A DNA stretch of 64,000 nucleotides from Pseudomonadota bacterium (GTDB taxonomy: Bacteria > Pseudomonadota > Alphaproteobacteria > Rhodospirillales > Magnetospirillaceae): NCBI GenBank assembly GCA_021847015.1, contig JAJZVW010000019.1:1-64000 (forward strand), read 5' to 3'. Both the position numbers and the translations under genes were made by a program. Positions 36,014 through 45,959 of the stretch are shown piece after piece. Numbering within the stretch: the first letter of the stretch is position 1; every line of letters starts with the position of its first letter. Under the pieces are notes generated by a model. That model saw only the letters and a list, made by a program, of their open reading frames with translations, was not told the origin of the DNA and made no database searches.

Positions 36014-37333
36014 TCAGTCCCGGCCGAGCACGACGCTGTAGCCGAACCCCTTGGGGTCGGTCGCGGCGGCACAGGCCTTCACGCTGGGCTTGCCGTCGCA
36101 GGCGAAGGCGTTGACGCGGCTGGCGGCGCCGGCCACCACCTGGCCGACGGACCGCCCGCCCGCGCTCGCCCGCAAGGCGGCCATCACGTCCGAGGACGGA
36201 TCGCCGCTCCCCCCGGCGGCCGCGGCGAAATGCACCTCGTCGTTGTTGGGATTGACGAGCATGACCGGCACCGCCGGCGGTGCCCCGGACGGCGCCGCCG
36301 CCAGCAGCATGCCTGTGCCCGGCGCCATCCGCCCGGTACCGAACAGGCCATTGGCGCTGACCGCGCAGGCGACCGCGCCGCCGTAGGAATCCAGCACCAC
36401 GAAGCCGGTGCCGGGGGCCTTGTCCGCCGGGGTGAACGCCGGGACGTCGCCCGAGGCGGAGGCCAACTGGGTCCGGACCGCCGTCCGCGCCGCCTCGGCC
36501 CGCCGCGGAGGCGGCAGGTAGGCGGTGTCGTGGCCCAGCGCCAGGGTCTCGCCCGGGATGAACCGGGGGCGCAAATTCCGCATATCGGTCGCGGTCAGGC
36601 CGGCGCCGACGGTATCGGCGGCCGCCGCCACCTGCCGGGCCAGCTGGCCCACATAGAATTCCCCGGGGGCGCGGCGCAGCCACGACAGCGTTGCGGCGAG
36701 ATCGTAATTCTCCATGCGGTCGCCCTCGGCCAGCACATGGCCGTCGTCGCGGAAGAACACGCGGCGCGCCTCGGGATCGCCGACCAGCCGGGTGCTTCCC
36801 TGCGCCAGGTCGTTGGCCAGCGCCCGCGACACCGCCACCCCTTCCCGCGCCATCCGTTCGGGTCCGGCCAGCAGGGATTCCCACCGCATCTTGCCGTATT
36901 TGGCCTGGAGGGCGAAGAATCCCCGCGCGTTGGCGGGGACGCCGACCGCCAATTGACCGCCGCCGCTGGCGGCCGGAGCACGGAAATCGAGCACCTCGGT
37001 GGTCTTGGTGGCGGGGTCATGCACCACGCACGCGCCACCCCCGCCGAGGCTTGCGGTTGACGGAAGAGTAACGGCCAGCGAGAAATATAGGGCGACGGCC
37101 GCATCGGCGGCGGTGCCCCCGGCGGACAGCACGTCCCGGGCGGCGAGAACGGCGCGCGGCTCGTCGGCGGCGACCGCGCCGCCAAAGCCTTTGACGTAGC
37201 CGACGCTGCCGACCGGGCGGTCACTGCCGCAGCCGGCCAGCAGGGAGAGGGACAGGGCCGCCGCCACGCCAGTCCGGCGCAAGAGCCGGCCCGGTGAACA
37301 GATCGACGGAGAGCAGTTGTTGTTCAAGCGCAT
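36014..37333 (-). CDS. Gamma-glutamyltranspeptidase-like lipoprotein
   Basis: The N-terminus has a lipoprotein signal with lipobox LLAGC. The rest follows the GGT fold: DVLSAGGTAADAAVAL, STASLGGGGACVVHD, and GTGFVVLDSYGGAVACAVSA where other GGTs have the catalytic TTHYSVVD. By that alignment the autoprocessing nucleophile Thr is Gly308 and only the next Thr (309) remains, so activity is doubtful. The start is unclear: ATG at 37333 overlaps the divergent gene's start by 17 bases, and TTG at 37282 is an alternative. Confidence 0.7.
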   Translation of the reverse strand: MRLNNNCSPSICSPGRLLRRTGVAAALSLSLLAGCGSDRPVGSVGYVKGFGGAVAADEPRAVLAARDVLSAGGTAADAAVALYFSLAVTLPSTASLGGGGACVVHDPATKTTEVLDFRAPAASGGGQLAVGVPANARGFFALQAKYGKMRWESLLAGPERMAREGVAVSRALANDLAQGSTRLVGDPEARRVFFRDDGHVLAEGDRMENYDLAATLSWLRRAPGEFYVGQLARQVAAAADTVGAGLTATDMRNLRPRFIPGETLALGHDTAYLPPPRRAEAARTAVRTQLASASGDVPAFTPADKAPGTGFVVLDSYGGAVACAVSANGLFGTGRMAPGTGMLLAAAPSGAPPAVPVMLVNPNNDEVHFAAAAGGSGDPSSDVMAALRASAGGRSVGQVVAGAASRVNAFACDGKPSVKACAAATDPKGFGYSVVLGRD

Positions 37334-38654
37334 CATCCTTCTCGCCACCCTGTTTCTGGCCTTGCCGGCAAGCGCGTCTTTCGCCGATGACCAGCCCAGT
37401 TTCATCCGCGACGCGGAGATCGAAAATACCATCCGCGCGTATTCGACGCCACTTTTCCAGGCTGCGGGATTGGACCCGAACGCGGTCAGTATTCACATTC
37501 TCGTCGATCCCACCCTCAACGCCTTCGTCACCGGCGGCCAGAACCTGTTCCTTCACACGGGATTGCTGCTCCGCGCCGAGAACGCCAGCCAGGTGATCGG
37601 CGTCATCGCCCACGAAACCGGCCACATGGCGGGCGGGCATGTGGTGCGCATGCAGGGCGAACTCGGCACCGCTTCGACCGAGGCCATCGTCGCCATGCTG
37701 CTGGGCGCGGCGGTGGGCGCCACCTCGGGCCGGGGCGACGTCGGATCGGCGCTGGCCATGGGCGGTCAGAGCATGGTCGAACGCGACATCCTGGCCTACA
37801 GCCGCGAGAACGAGGCCGCCGCCGACCAGGCCGGGCTGAAGTTCCTGGACGCGACCCACCAATCGGCCCGCGGCATGCTGGAGTTCATGGAAATCCTGGG
37901 CGACCAGGAATTGCTGGTGACCACCGAGCAGGACCCCTACGTCCGCACCCACCCCCTGACCCGCGACCGCGTCGTCTTCATCCAGGACTGGGTCGAACAT
38001 TCCAAATGGAGCGACCAGCCGATACGGCCGGAATACGCCGAGATGTTCCAGCGCATGCAGGCCAAGCTGTACGCCTTCCTGGAACCGCCGATGCGCACCC
38101 TCCGGCGATACCGGGCCAACGACACCAGCATCGCGGCGCGCTACGCCCGCGCCATCGCCTATTACCGCAAACCCGATCTCACCAAGGCTTTGCCGCTGAT
38201 CGACGGGCTGATCGCCGAACGTCCCGACGACCCTTATTTTCCCGAGCTGAAGGGGCAGATGCTGTTCGAGAACGCCCGCGGCGGCGAGGCGGTCGCCCCG
38301 TACCGCCGCGCGGCGCAGCTTCTCCCCGGCAGCGCCTTGATCCGCATCGAGCTGGGCCAGGTCGAAGTGGAACAGAACGACCCCAGCCTGCTCAAGGACG
38401 CGGTCACCAACCTGTCCGCCGGTGTCACCAGCGAACCCGGCAACCCCGACGGATGGCGGCTCCTCGGGATCGCCTACGGCAGGGCCGGCAACGAGGGCAT
38501 GGCCTCCTACGCGCTGGCCGAGGAAGCCCTGCTCGAAGGACGCCGCGCCGACGCCAATTATCTGGCGGTGAAGGCCGAACGCCTCCTTCCCAGGGGCGGC
38601 CCCATATGGCTGCGCATCCAGGACATCAAGGACCGCGCCGCCCAGCGGCGGTGA
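37317..38654 (+). CDS. M48-family periplasmic metalloprotease with TPR tail
   Basis: BepA-like protein of 445 residues with a signal peptide (LLATLFLALPASASFA). The zinc site is in IAHETGHMAGGH near residue 101, and the downstream Glu is in AYSRENEAAADQAGLKFL. After about residue 270 come TPR-like helices. Such proteins degrade or refold outer-membrane proteins. The start is TTG at 37317 with GGAGA upstream. It is head-to-head with the GGT-like gene and their 5' ends may overlap. Confidence 0.9.
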   Translation: MLFKRIILLATLFLALPASASFADDQPSFIRDAEIENTIRAYSTPLFQAAGLDPNAVSIHILVDPTLNAFVTGGQNLFLHTGLLLRAENASQVIGVIAHETGHMAGGHVVRMQGELGTASTEAIVAMLLGAAVGATSGRGDVGSALAMGGQSMVERDILAYSRENEAAADQAGLKFLDATHQSARGMLEFMEILGDQELLVTTEQDPYVRTHPLTRDRVVFIQDWVEHSKWSDQPIRPEYAEMFQRMQAKLYAFLEPPMRTLRRYRANDTSIAARYARAIAYYRKPDLTKALPLIDGLIAERPDDPYFPELKGQMLFENARGGEAVAPYRRAAQLLPGSALIRIELGQVEVEQNDPSLLKDAVTNLSAGVTSEPGNPDGWRLLGIAYGRAGNEGMASYALAEEALLEGRRADANYLAVKAERLLPRGGPIWLRIQDIKDRAAQRR

Positions 38655-38713
38655 GTGAAGCCACTGCGGCCGCGGCTCCGCAGCCACCGGTTCTCATTAT
38701 GGTTTTTTTGATT

Positions 38714-38796
38714 GTCATCCCGAGCGCAGCCGAGGGATCTTTCGGGCATTTCCGCGCGAAAGATCCCTCCGCTCGCTCGCGCTCGGTCGGGATGAC
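38714..38796. repeat. Dispersed palindrome copy
   Basis: One of the most regular copies: GTCATCCCGAGCGCAGC on the left, CGCTCGGTCGGGATGAC on the right, with matching GGGATCTTTC/GAAAGATCCC inner arms. It lies between the M48 and DsbA-like genes. Confidence 0.85.
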
Positions 38797-38909
38797 AACG
38801 CGAGCAAGGGCGCATAATGAGAACCGCTGGCGCGCAGCCGCGGCTCTTGCCCCGGCCCGCAGGTTCAGCCAATATGCCGCCCGTCCCTCCGCGTGGAGTA
38901 TCCTGTTCG

Positions 38910-39677
38910 ATGATCGCCAAGACCTTTGCCGCCGTTTTCGTCGTCCTCGGCCTGGGCTTCGCCGCGTCGCCGGCAATCGCCCAGGAGGACGTGCCCCTGA
39001 CGCCGAAGCAGGTGGACGGGGTCCGCAAGATCGTCCGCGACTACCTGATGGAGCACCCCGAGGTCATCGGCGAGGCGATCGAGGCCCTGCGCGAAAAGAT
39101 GCGCCTGCAGGCCGAGGCCGACGCCAAGAAGAGCATCGACGCCTACAAGGAAGAATTGTTCAACGGCAAGGACGATCCCGTCGCCGGCAATCCCAAGGGC
39201 GATGTGACCCTGGTCGAGTTTTTCGACTACAACTGCCCATTCTGCAAGCAGAGCATGGAACCCCTGCTCGACGCCGTGAAGGCCGACGGCAAGGTCAAGG
39301 TGGTCTTCAAGGAATTCCCCATCCTCACCGACGATTCGATGGTTGCCTCGCGCGTCGCCCTGGCGGCCAAGAAGCAGGGCAAGTACGACGAGGTCTATCG
39401 CGCGTTCATGAAGTACCGGGGCCAGCTCGACGAGAAGGCGATCTGGCGCCTCGCCGCCGAAGCCGGCGTCAACGTCGATCAGGCGCGCAAGGATGCGGCC
39501 TCGCCCGAGATCCAAAAGCAGATCCGCCGCAACCAGGAGATCGCCCACGCGCTCGACATCGGCGGCACGCCCACCTTCATCGTCGGCGACCACATCCTGT
39601 CCAGCGCCCTCGATCAGGGCGGCTTCAAGCAGCTGTTCGAGTCCGCCCGCAAAGGCACGCCCCAGCCCCAGCAGTGA
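38910..39677 (+). CDS. DsbA-family thiol oxidoreductase
   Basis: Periplasmic protein of 255 residues with a signal peptide (about 1-24). A helical N-terminal region (VRKIVRDYLMEHPEVIGEAI) precedes the thioredoxin fold with the redox motif DYNCPFCKQ and the cis-Pro loop GGTPTFIVG. This layout matches Com1/ScsC-like DsbA proteins, some of which oligomerise through the N-terminal helices and act as isomerases. The ATG at 38910 is used because the signal peptide begins there and GGAG lies upstream. Confidence 0.9.
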   Translation: MIAKTFAAVFVVLGLGFAASPAIAQEDVPLTPKQVDGVRKIVRDYLMEHPEVIGEAIEALREKMRLQAEADAKKSIDAYKEELFNGKDDPVAGNPKGDVTLVEFFDYNCPFCKQSMEPLLDAVKADGKVKVVFKEFPILTDDSMVASRVALAAKKQGKYDEVYRAFMKYRGQLDEKAIWRLAAEAGVNVDQARKDAASPEIQKQIRRNQEIAHALDIGGTPTFIVGDHILSSALDQGGFKQLFESARKGTPQPQQ

Positions 39678-39729
39678 GCGGCGGGACGCGGTGGAGCGCG
39701 AGGTCGGGCAGAACGTCCCCGCTCCCCGT

Positions 39730-39810
39730 GTCGTCCCGAGGAAACGAAGCGACCGAGGGATCGTTCACGCGAAGGTGCCTGTAAAGATCCCTCACCGTGG
39801 GCTCGGGAAA
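39730..39810. repeat. Dispersed palindrome copy, right end decayed
   Basis: Begins GTCGTCCCGAGGAAACG; the expected right end is altered to GGGCTCGGGAAA. Confidence 0.65.
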
Positions 39811-39844
39811 CCCCATAGTGAGAGCCGCTGTGTGAGAGGGCGCC

Positions 39845-39887
39845 GCGCGCGAAAGGTTCCCCGTCGCTTGCGCTCCGTCGGAACGAC
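39845..39887. repeat. Dispersed palindrome, right half copy
   Basis: GCGCGAAAGGTTCCCCGTC through CTCCGTCGGAACGAC, matching only the right arm of the family. Confidence 0.65.
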
Positions 39888-39948
39888 AGACCGGGGCTGT
39901 CGTCCCGAGCATGCCGGGGGACCGTCAGGGCTGTTCAGTTCCGATGCT

Positions 39949-40030
39949 GTCATCCCGAGGGAGCGGAGCGACAGAGGGACCTTTCACGTGACGGTGCCTG
40001 AAAGACCCCTCGCTGTGGGCTCGGGATGAC
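39949..40030. repeat. Dispersed palindrome copy
   Basis: Full copy beginning GTCATCCCGAGGGAGCG and ending GGGCTCGGGATGAC, 36 bases from the odc stop. Confidence 0.8.
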
Positions 40031-40065
40031 GGAAAGGCTGCGTGCTCCCTATCCGCCCCAATTGT

Positions 40066-41196
40066 TCAGACGAAATACGCCTTCAGCGGCTCGAAGCCGT
40101 TGAAGTTCACCGCCGAATAGCTGGTGGTGTAGGCGCCGGTGGTGAGGATGCGCACCCGGTCGCCGACGGCGAGGCTGAGGGGCATCTGATAGCCGGCTTT
40201 CTCGTAGAGGATATCGGCCGAGTCGCAGGTCGGTCCGGCAAGAATGACGGGGCCCGTCTGTTCGCCGTCATGGCCGGTCTCGATGCGGTACTTGATCGAT
40301 TCGTCCATGGTTTCGGCCAGGCCGCCGAACTTGCCGACGTCCAGATAGACCCAGCGCACGTCCTCGCCGTAGCTTTTCCTGGAGATCAGCACCACCTCGG
40401 TTTCCAGGATGCCGGCGTCGCCGACCAGGCCGCGGCCGGGCTCGATGATCATGGCGGGCAGGTCGTTGCCGAAATGCTTGGTCATGGCGTGCATCATGGC
40501 GTCGGCATAGCGGTCCAGGCTGGGCACGTCGGTGCGGTAGCGGGCCGGCAGGCCGCCGCCGAGATTGACCATCTTCAACTGGATGCCCGCCTCGTTGAGG
40601 GCGGTGAACAGCATCGCCGTCTTGCCGACCGCCACGTCCCACTGGGCCAGATCGGTCTGCTGGCTGCCGACGTGGAAGGAGACGCCGTAGGGCTCCAGGC
40701 CGCGGTCGCGGGCGGCGACCAGGAGGTCGCGGGCCATGTCGATCTCGCAGCCGAACTTGCGGCTGAGCGGCCACTCGGCCCCCTCGCAGGTCATCAGGAT
40801 GCGGCAAAATACCCTGGCGCCCGGCGCCGCTTCGGCCAGCTTGTCCAGTTCGGCCTCGGAATCGAAGGCGAACAGGCGCACGCCCTTGTCATAGGCGAAG
40901 GCGATGTCCGACTTCTTCTTGATGGTGTTGCCGAAGGAAATCCGGTCGGCGGTGGCGCCGGCATTCAGGCAAAGCTCGATTTCCGGCCGGCTGGCGACGT
41001 CGAAATTGGAGCCGAGACCGACCAGCAGGGAGACGATCTCGGGCGCCGGATTGGCCTTGACCGCGTAGTAGACTTGGGCCAGCGGCAGCCAATGGCGCAG
41101 ATTGAGATAGTTCTCGCGCACCACGTCGAGATCCACCACCACGCAAGGGGTGGCGGGTCGGACGTCATCCAGGAAGCGGAAGATCTTGGCGGTCAT
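40066..41196 (-). CDS. Ornithine (or lysine/ornithine) decarboxylase
   Basis: Fold-type III PLP decarboxylase that makes putrescine, 376 residues. PLP lysine is in YYAVKANPAPE near residue 48, followed by FDVASRPEIELCL, SFHVGSQQ, NLGGGLPARY, EPGRGLVGDAG and the active-site Cys in GPTCDSADIL, the pattern of bacterial eukaryotic-type ODC rather than diaminopimelate decarboxylase. Start at ATG with GGAG nine bases upstream. A leader of roughly 300 bases precedes it. Confidence 0.92.
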   Translation of the reverse strand: MTAKIFRFLDDVRPATPCVVVDLDVVRENYLNLRHWLPLAQVYYAVKANPAPEIVSLLVGLGSNFDVASRPEIELCLNAGATADRISFGNTIKKKSDIAFAYDKGVRLFAFDSEAELDKLAEAAPGARVFCRILMTCEGAEWPLSRKFGCEIDMARDLLVAARDRGLEPYGVSFHVGSQQTDLAQWDVAVGKTAMLFTALNEAGIQLKMVNLGGGLPARYRTDVPSLDRYADAMMHAMTKHFGNDLPAMIIEPGRGLVGDAGILETEVVLISRKSYGEDVRWVYLDVGKFGGLAETMDESIKYRIETGHDGEQTGPVILAGPTCDSADILYEKAGYQMPLSLAVGDRVRILTTGAYTTSYSAVNFNGFEPLKAYFV

Positions 41197-41508
41197 CGCA
41201 GAAAACTCCAGCGGTCCGGGCCTTCGGCCCGAAAAAGAGATGGGACCCTATCGACGGCCTACCGGGGGGCCGTCACGCCCGCTGGGACGTACTTCGTTGA
41301 TCGGACCATGCCATGGCGAAAACCATGCCGCAGCCAAACGAAGACAAAAATGGCAAGGAAATGCACGACAGCGCGTGCGAAGCACCCACGTTCATAGCTG
41401 TATCCCCTAAGCACCGGAGGCATAAGCCCCCATCGCACCCAGAAGACGCCTTGGACGTCGTTGCTTAACCACCCAATCGGGCCAGAGGCACGTGCGCTGT
41501 ACGTCTGA
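41197..41508 (-). promoter_or_regulatory. Long 5' leader of ornithine decarboxylase
   Basis: From a candidate -10 TATATA (41515-41520) the transcript would run about 310 bases to the odc start. It contains a short Arg-rich frame (41407-41472), several GC stems and a strong CGGGCC/GGCCCG hairpin just before the ribosome-binding site (about 41216-41231). Rfam's speF RNA motif is known upstream of alphaproteobacterial ODC genes; membership here is inferred from position and layout. Confidence 0.5.
41407..41472 (-). CDS. Candidate arginine-rich leader peptide
   Basis: A 21-codon frame starting at GTG and ending TAG, with core KQRRPRRLLGAMGAYASGA and four arginines within six residues, two of them read from the uncommon codons CGA and AGG. 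No strong ribosome-binding site is visible, and the frame stays open upstream, so the start is a guess. It sits midway in the odc leader, where translation could couple to the downstream hairpins. Confidence 0.35.
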   Translation of the reverse strand: MVKQRRPRRLLGAMGAYASGA

Positions 41509-41542
41509 GACCGCTATATACGCCGTTTTCCCGCCCTGAAAA

Positions 41543-41585
41543 GAAAAAAAAACACCCCGGCGCCAAAAAATTTCGGACACCGGGG
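41543..41585 (-). terminator. Intrinsic terminator after thiSG
   Basis: On the minus strand a 10-bp stem CCCCGGTGTC/GGCGCCGGGG (two G-U pairs) with an 11-base loop is followed by a run of nine T. It lies about 140 bases after the thiSG stop and insulates the odc promoter from thi transcription. Confidence 0.85.
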
Positions 41586-41722
41586 CTTTCACATTTCCGT
41601 TCAGAGACTTAAGGCCCATTTCGCCGCGCTCCGCGCCATAGGCCGCCCCCAGTAATAGCGGCGGGCGGAAGCCGGGCAACACCATTAGCGGCGTCGAGAA
41701 ATGTTAACGAGACCTTTATGTC

Positions 41723-42703
41723 TTAGATCATCCCTGCCAGGGGCGAGGATGGATCGGCATAAGTCTTGCGCGGCATGCGCCCCGACAGATACGCCAGACG
41801 CCCCGCCTCCACGGCCATGCGCATGGCCGTGGCCATGCGCACGGGATCGCCGGCCTGGGCGATGGCGGTGTTCATCAGCACGCCGTCGCACCCCAATTCC
41901 ATGGCTTCGGCGGCGTCCGAGGCGGTGCCGACCCCGGCATCCACCAGCACCGGCACCGAGACGGTCTCCTTGATGAGGCGGATGGTGACCGGATTGAGGA
42001 TGCCGAGTCCGGACCCGATCAGCGACCCCAGCGGCATGATGGCGACGCAGCCCATGTCCTCAAGCCGCTTCGCCTGGATGGGGTCGTCCGAGCAGTAGAC
42101 CATCACCTCGAAGCCGTCCTTGATCAGCGCCTCGGCCGCCGCCAGGGTTTCGGGCATGTTGGGATAGAGGGTCTTCTGGTCGCCCAGAACCTCCAGCTTG
42201 ACCAGATTCCAGCCCCCCGCCTCGCGCGCCAGGCGCAGGGTGCGCACCGCCTCGTCGGCGGTGTAGCAGCCGGCGGTGTTGGGCAGGAAGGTGTATGTCT
42301 CGGGGCTGACGTAGTCCATCAGCATCGGCTGGCTGGGATCGGTAAGGTTGACCCGGCGCACCGCCACGGTGACGATCTCGGCGCCCGAGGCCTCGATGGC
42401 GCGGGCGGTCTCCTCGAAATCCTTGTACTTGCCGGTGCCCACCAGCAAGCGCGAGCGGAATTTGCGGCCGGCCACGGTGAAAAAATCCGCGGATTCGACG
42501 GACGAGCCGCCGCCGATGAAATGGACGATCTCGAGGCGGTCGCCCTCGCCGACCTCGACCGCGCCGTAAGCGCTTTTCGGCACGATCTCCAGGTTGCGCT
42601 CCACCGCGACCTTGCGGGGATCGATGCCGAGCTGGCCCAGCAGGGCTTCGACACTCATGGGCTGGGTGAAATCCCGCTCTTCTCCGTTGATGACGAGCTT
42701 CAT
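41723..42703 (-). CDS. thiSG: Fused sulfur-carrier ThiS and thiazole synthase ThiG
   Basis: One 326-residue frame joins ThiS (residues 1-66, ending HFIGGG) to ThiG (from about 72, [19 protein letters not shown]). ThiG features are intact: catalytic K169 in [31 protein letters not shown] and [18 protein letters not shown]. ThiS normally needs a free C-terminal Gly-Gly to carry thiocarboxylate; here Gly64-66 continue into the linker. Such fusions are annotated in some alphaproteobacteria. No other thi genes are nearby. Confidence 0.92.
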   Translation of the reverse strand: MKLVINGEERDFTQPMSVEALLGQLGIDPRKVAVERNLEIVPKSAYGAVEVGEGDRLEIVHFIGGGSSVESADFFTVAGRKFRSRLLVGTGKYKDFEETARAIEASGAEIVTVAVRRVNLTDPSQPMLMDYVSPETYTFLPNTAGCYTADEAVRTLRLAREAGGWNLVKLEVLGDQKTLYPNMPETLAAAEALIKDGFEVMVYCSDDPIQAKRLEDMGCVAIMPLGSLIGSGLGILNPVTIRLIKETVSVPVLVDAGVGTASDAAEAMELGCDGVLMNTAIAQAGDPVRMATAMRMAVEAGRLAYLSGRMPRKTYADPSSPLAGMI

Positions 42704-42791
42704 GCGCTTGAACCCTGGAATGCGGTCGGGGAAAGGGCGCACAGTATGGTGCGGGCGGGCGCCGGACGCAATGCGGCTGTCCTTCCGCCCA

Positions 42792-42970
42792 GGGCTCCGA
42801 ACTCAGACAACCGAATCCTTAATGTGCCCCGAATGATGGTGTCGTCCCGAGCGGAGCGAGGGATCTTTCGGGCACAAACGGCAGCCGCCAGCGGCTGAAG
42901 AATCCCTCGTCGCGATCGCTCCGTCGGGATGACAGGGGAGTAACGATACCGTTAAGCGAATCGAAACCTG
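42792..42970. repeat. About 180-bp extended repeat, copy B
   Basis: Counterpart of 7043-7224 with the same outer ends (GGGCTCCGAACTCAGA on the left, AAACCTG on the right) and a full palindrome at 42841-42933. The match extends about 50 bases left and 35 bases right of the palindrome. Confidence 0.75.
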
Positions 42971-43028
42971 GGGTCGAAGCCCTGTCCCTCCGCCCGGCGG
43001 CCCATATATGGCGTCGGGAAGGTTCCCG

Positions 43029-43056
43029 TTGCGCGATATCCAACCCATGCTATAAG
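43029..43056 (+). promoter_or_regulatory. Candidate promoter of aroQ-accB-accC
   Basis: TTGCGC (43029-43034) and TATAAG (43051-43056) are 16 bases apart, about 40 bases before aroQ. It is a fair sigma-70 match in an otherwise GC-rich stretch. Confidence 0.45.
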
Positions 43057-43094
43057 GGCGGCATGGCGCAGCTTCGACTCCCGGGGGGTGGGCT

Positions 43095-43550
43095 TTGACC
43101 GCTCCCGTTATCCTTGTCGTCAACGGTCCGAACCTCAACATGCTGGGCTCCCGGCAGCCCGAGGTCTATGGACGCGAGACGCTCGCCGACGTCGAGGCGG
43201 CGTGCCGGGCCCATGCCGCGGCGCTGAGGCTGGACATCGAATTCCGCCAGTCCAACCACGAGGGCGATCTGGTGACGTGGATCCAGGGCGCGCGGGGCCG
43301 CTGCGCCGGGATCGTCGTCAACGCCGGCGCCTATACCCACACCTCCGTCGCCATTCTCGACGCGCTTCTCGCCGCCGAACTGCCGGCCGTCGAGGTGCAT
43401 CTGTCCAACATTCACCAGCGGGAAGGCTTCCGGCACCATTCGTTCGTGTCCAAGGCCGCCAAGGGGATGATCTGCGGCTTCGGCAGCCACGGCTACATCC
43501 TCGCCCTCGACGCGCTGGACCGTCTGATCAGGGGGAAATGCGAAAAATAA
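43095..43550 (+). CDS. aroQ: Type II 3-dehydroquinate dehydratase AroQ
   Basis: Third step of the shikimate pathway. The 151-residue product carries the family blocks [19 protein letters not shown] (active-site Tyr), [23 protein letters not shown]-like [11 protein letters not shown], and [17 protein letters not shown]. The start is TTG at 43095 with GGGGGGTGGG upstream. The stop overlaps the accB ATG by one base, the usual aroQ-accB-accC order. Confidence 0.94.
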   Translation: MTAPVILVVNGPNLNMLGSRQPEVYGRETLADVEAACRAHAAALRLDIEFRQSNHEGDLVTWIQGARGRCAGIVVNAGAYTHTSVAILDALLAAELPAVEVHLSNIHQREGFRHHSFVSKAAKGMICGFGSHGYILALDALDRLIRGKCEK

Positions 43551-44008
43551 TGTCCACGAAGCCTTTCGACAGCGAGCTGGTGCGCAGCCTCGCGAAGCTC
43601 CTCGACGAGACCAATCTCACCGAGATCGAGTACGACACCGGCTCCATCCGCATCCGTGTGGCGCGCCAAAGCGCGCCCATGGCCATGCACCCCGTGCCGC
43701 CGGCCATGCCGGCCGTGGCCGCCGCGCCGGTATCCCAGCCGGCCACCGTCGCCCATGACGACGCCGCCAGCCATCCCGGCGCGGTCACCTCGCCGATGGT
43801 GGGGGTCGCCTATCTGTCGCCCGAGCCCACCGCCCCCAAATTCGCCGATGTCGGCTCCACCGTGTCCGAGGGGCAGACGCTGATGCTGATCGAGGCGATG
43901 AAGACCTTCAACCCGATCCGCGCCCCGCGCGGCGGCAAGGTCACCCGCATCCTCGTCGTCGACGGCCAGCCCGTCGAGTTCGGCGAGCCGCTGGTCATCA
44001 TCGAGTAG
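43550..44008 (+). CDS. accB: Biotin carboxyl carrier protein AccB
   Basis: Carrier subunit of acetyl-CoA carboxylase, 152 residues. An N-terminal helical region and an Ala/Pro linker precede the biotinyl domain ([13 protein letters not shown]). The biotin lysine is in LIEAMKTFN, with AMKT rather than the commoner AMKM. Start at ATG overlapping the aroQ stop; an in-frame ATG at 43538 would add four residues. Confidence 0.94.
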   Translation: MSTKPFDSELVRSLAKLLDETNLTEIEYDTGSIRIRVARQSAPMAMHPVPPAMPAVAAAPVSQPATVAHDDAASHPGAVTSPMVGVAYLSPEPTAPKFADVGSTVSEGQTLMLIEAMKTFNPIRAPRGGKVTRILVVDGQPVEFGEPLVIIE

Positions 44009-44015
44009 GGAAGCG

Positions 44016-45359
<1,344 letters not shown>

Positions 45360-45423
45360 GGCGGGCGGCGGAATCTCGTCGCCGTCGGCGCTCCGAACTC
45401 TTTTCGAATTGGCTGATTTCCCA

Positions 45424-45458
45424 GTCATCCCGACGAAGCGGGAGCGCCGAGGGATGAC
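45424..45458. repeat. 35-bp minimal palindrome copy
   Basis: GTCATCCCGACGAAG joins almost directly to GCCGAGGGATGAC, so only the outer ends of the usual 80-bp unit remain. It lies between accC and the MIF-like gene. The preceding GCTCCGAACTC (about 45391) matches the outer end of the extended repeats. Confidence 0.65.
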
Positions 45459-45484
45459 ACCAACTGAAGGGCAAGGAGATCGCC

Positions 45485-45829
45485 ATGCCGATGATCCGGG
45501 TCGAAACCAACCAGCCGGTCGCGGACGGGTCCGTAGCCGCGTTCCTGGCCGATCTGTCGCGTCTCGCCGCCTCGGCGCTGGGCAAGCCCGAAGCCTACGT
45601 GATGGTGTCGCTGGATGCCGGCCGGGCCATGCTGTTCGCCGGCACCGACGCGCCGGCGGCTTATGTGGAGGTCAAGAGCATCGGCCTGCAACGCGCCCAG
45701 ACCGCTCCCCTGTCCCAAGCCTTATCCGGATTCCTGCGGGAGCGCCTCGGCGTCGATCCGTCGCGGGTCTACATCGAATTCGCCGCCGCCGAGGGGGCGA
45801 TGTGGGGCTGGAACGGCGGCACATTTTGA
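45485..45829 (+). CDS. MIF/phenylpyruvate tautomerase-family protein
   Basis: A 114-residue tautomerase-superfamily protein. Pro2 immediately follows the initiator Met, the usual catalytic base after Met removal. KPEAYVMVSLD and the C-terminal MWGWNGGTF match the MIF pattern (cf. NWNGSTF). AAGGAG lies just before the ATG. The physiological substrate of bacterial MIF homologues is mostly unknown. Confidence 0.88.
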   Translation: MPMIRVETNQPVADGSVAAFLADLSRLAASALGKPEAYVMVSLDAGRAMLFAGTDAPAAYVEVKSIGLQRAQTAPLSQALSGFLRERLGVDPSRVYIEFAAAEGAMWGWNGGTF

Positions 45830-45858
45830 TGTGGCCCTTGTCCAGCGCCGGCCATGCC

Positions 45859-45945
45859 GTCGTCCCGACCAAGCGGAGCGCGCGGAGGGACCTTTCGCGC
45901 GGCCTACAGCCGTCTGAAAGGCCCCTCGGCTTCGCTCGGGGCGAC
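45859..45945. repeat. Dispersed palindrome copy
   Basis: Begins GTCGTCCCGACCAAGCGG and ends TTCGCTCGGGGCGAC. It lies between the convergent MIF-like gene and the 387-aa gene, where it could serve as a bidirectional transcript end. Confidence 0.8.
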
Positions 45946-45959
45946 AGTTAAGCCGCCCC

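Larger units (their letters stand above)
39678..40065. other. Repeat-rich gap between dsbA-like and odc genes
   Basis: 388 bp between convergent genes with several palindrome units (39730-39810, 39845-39887 and 39949-40030, plus a fragment near 39896). No gene is evident. The repeats may supply the transcript ends of both flanking genes. Confidence 0.7.
42704..43094. other. Gap between thiSG and aroQ with extended repeat
   Basis: 391 bp between divergent genes. It holds copy B of the 180-bp extended repeat (42792-42970) and a candidate aroQ promoter (43029-43056). I looked for a TPP riboswitch upstream of thiSG and found no match to its core. Confidence 0.6.

Noticed and set aside
42704-42800. 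Possible TPP riboswitch before thiSG
   Set aside because: No CTGAGA-type core or matching stems on the minus strand within reach of the start codon.
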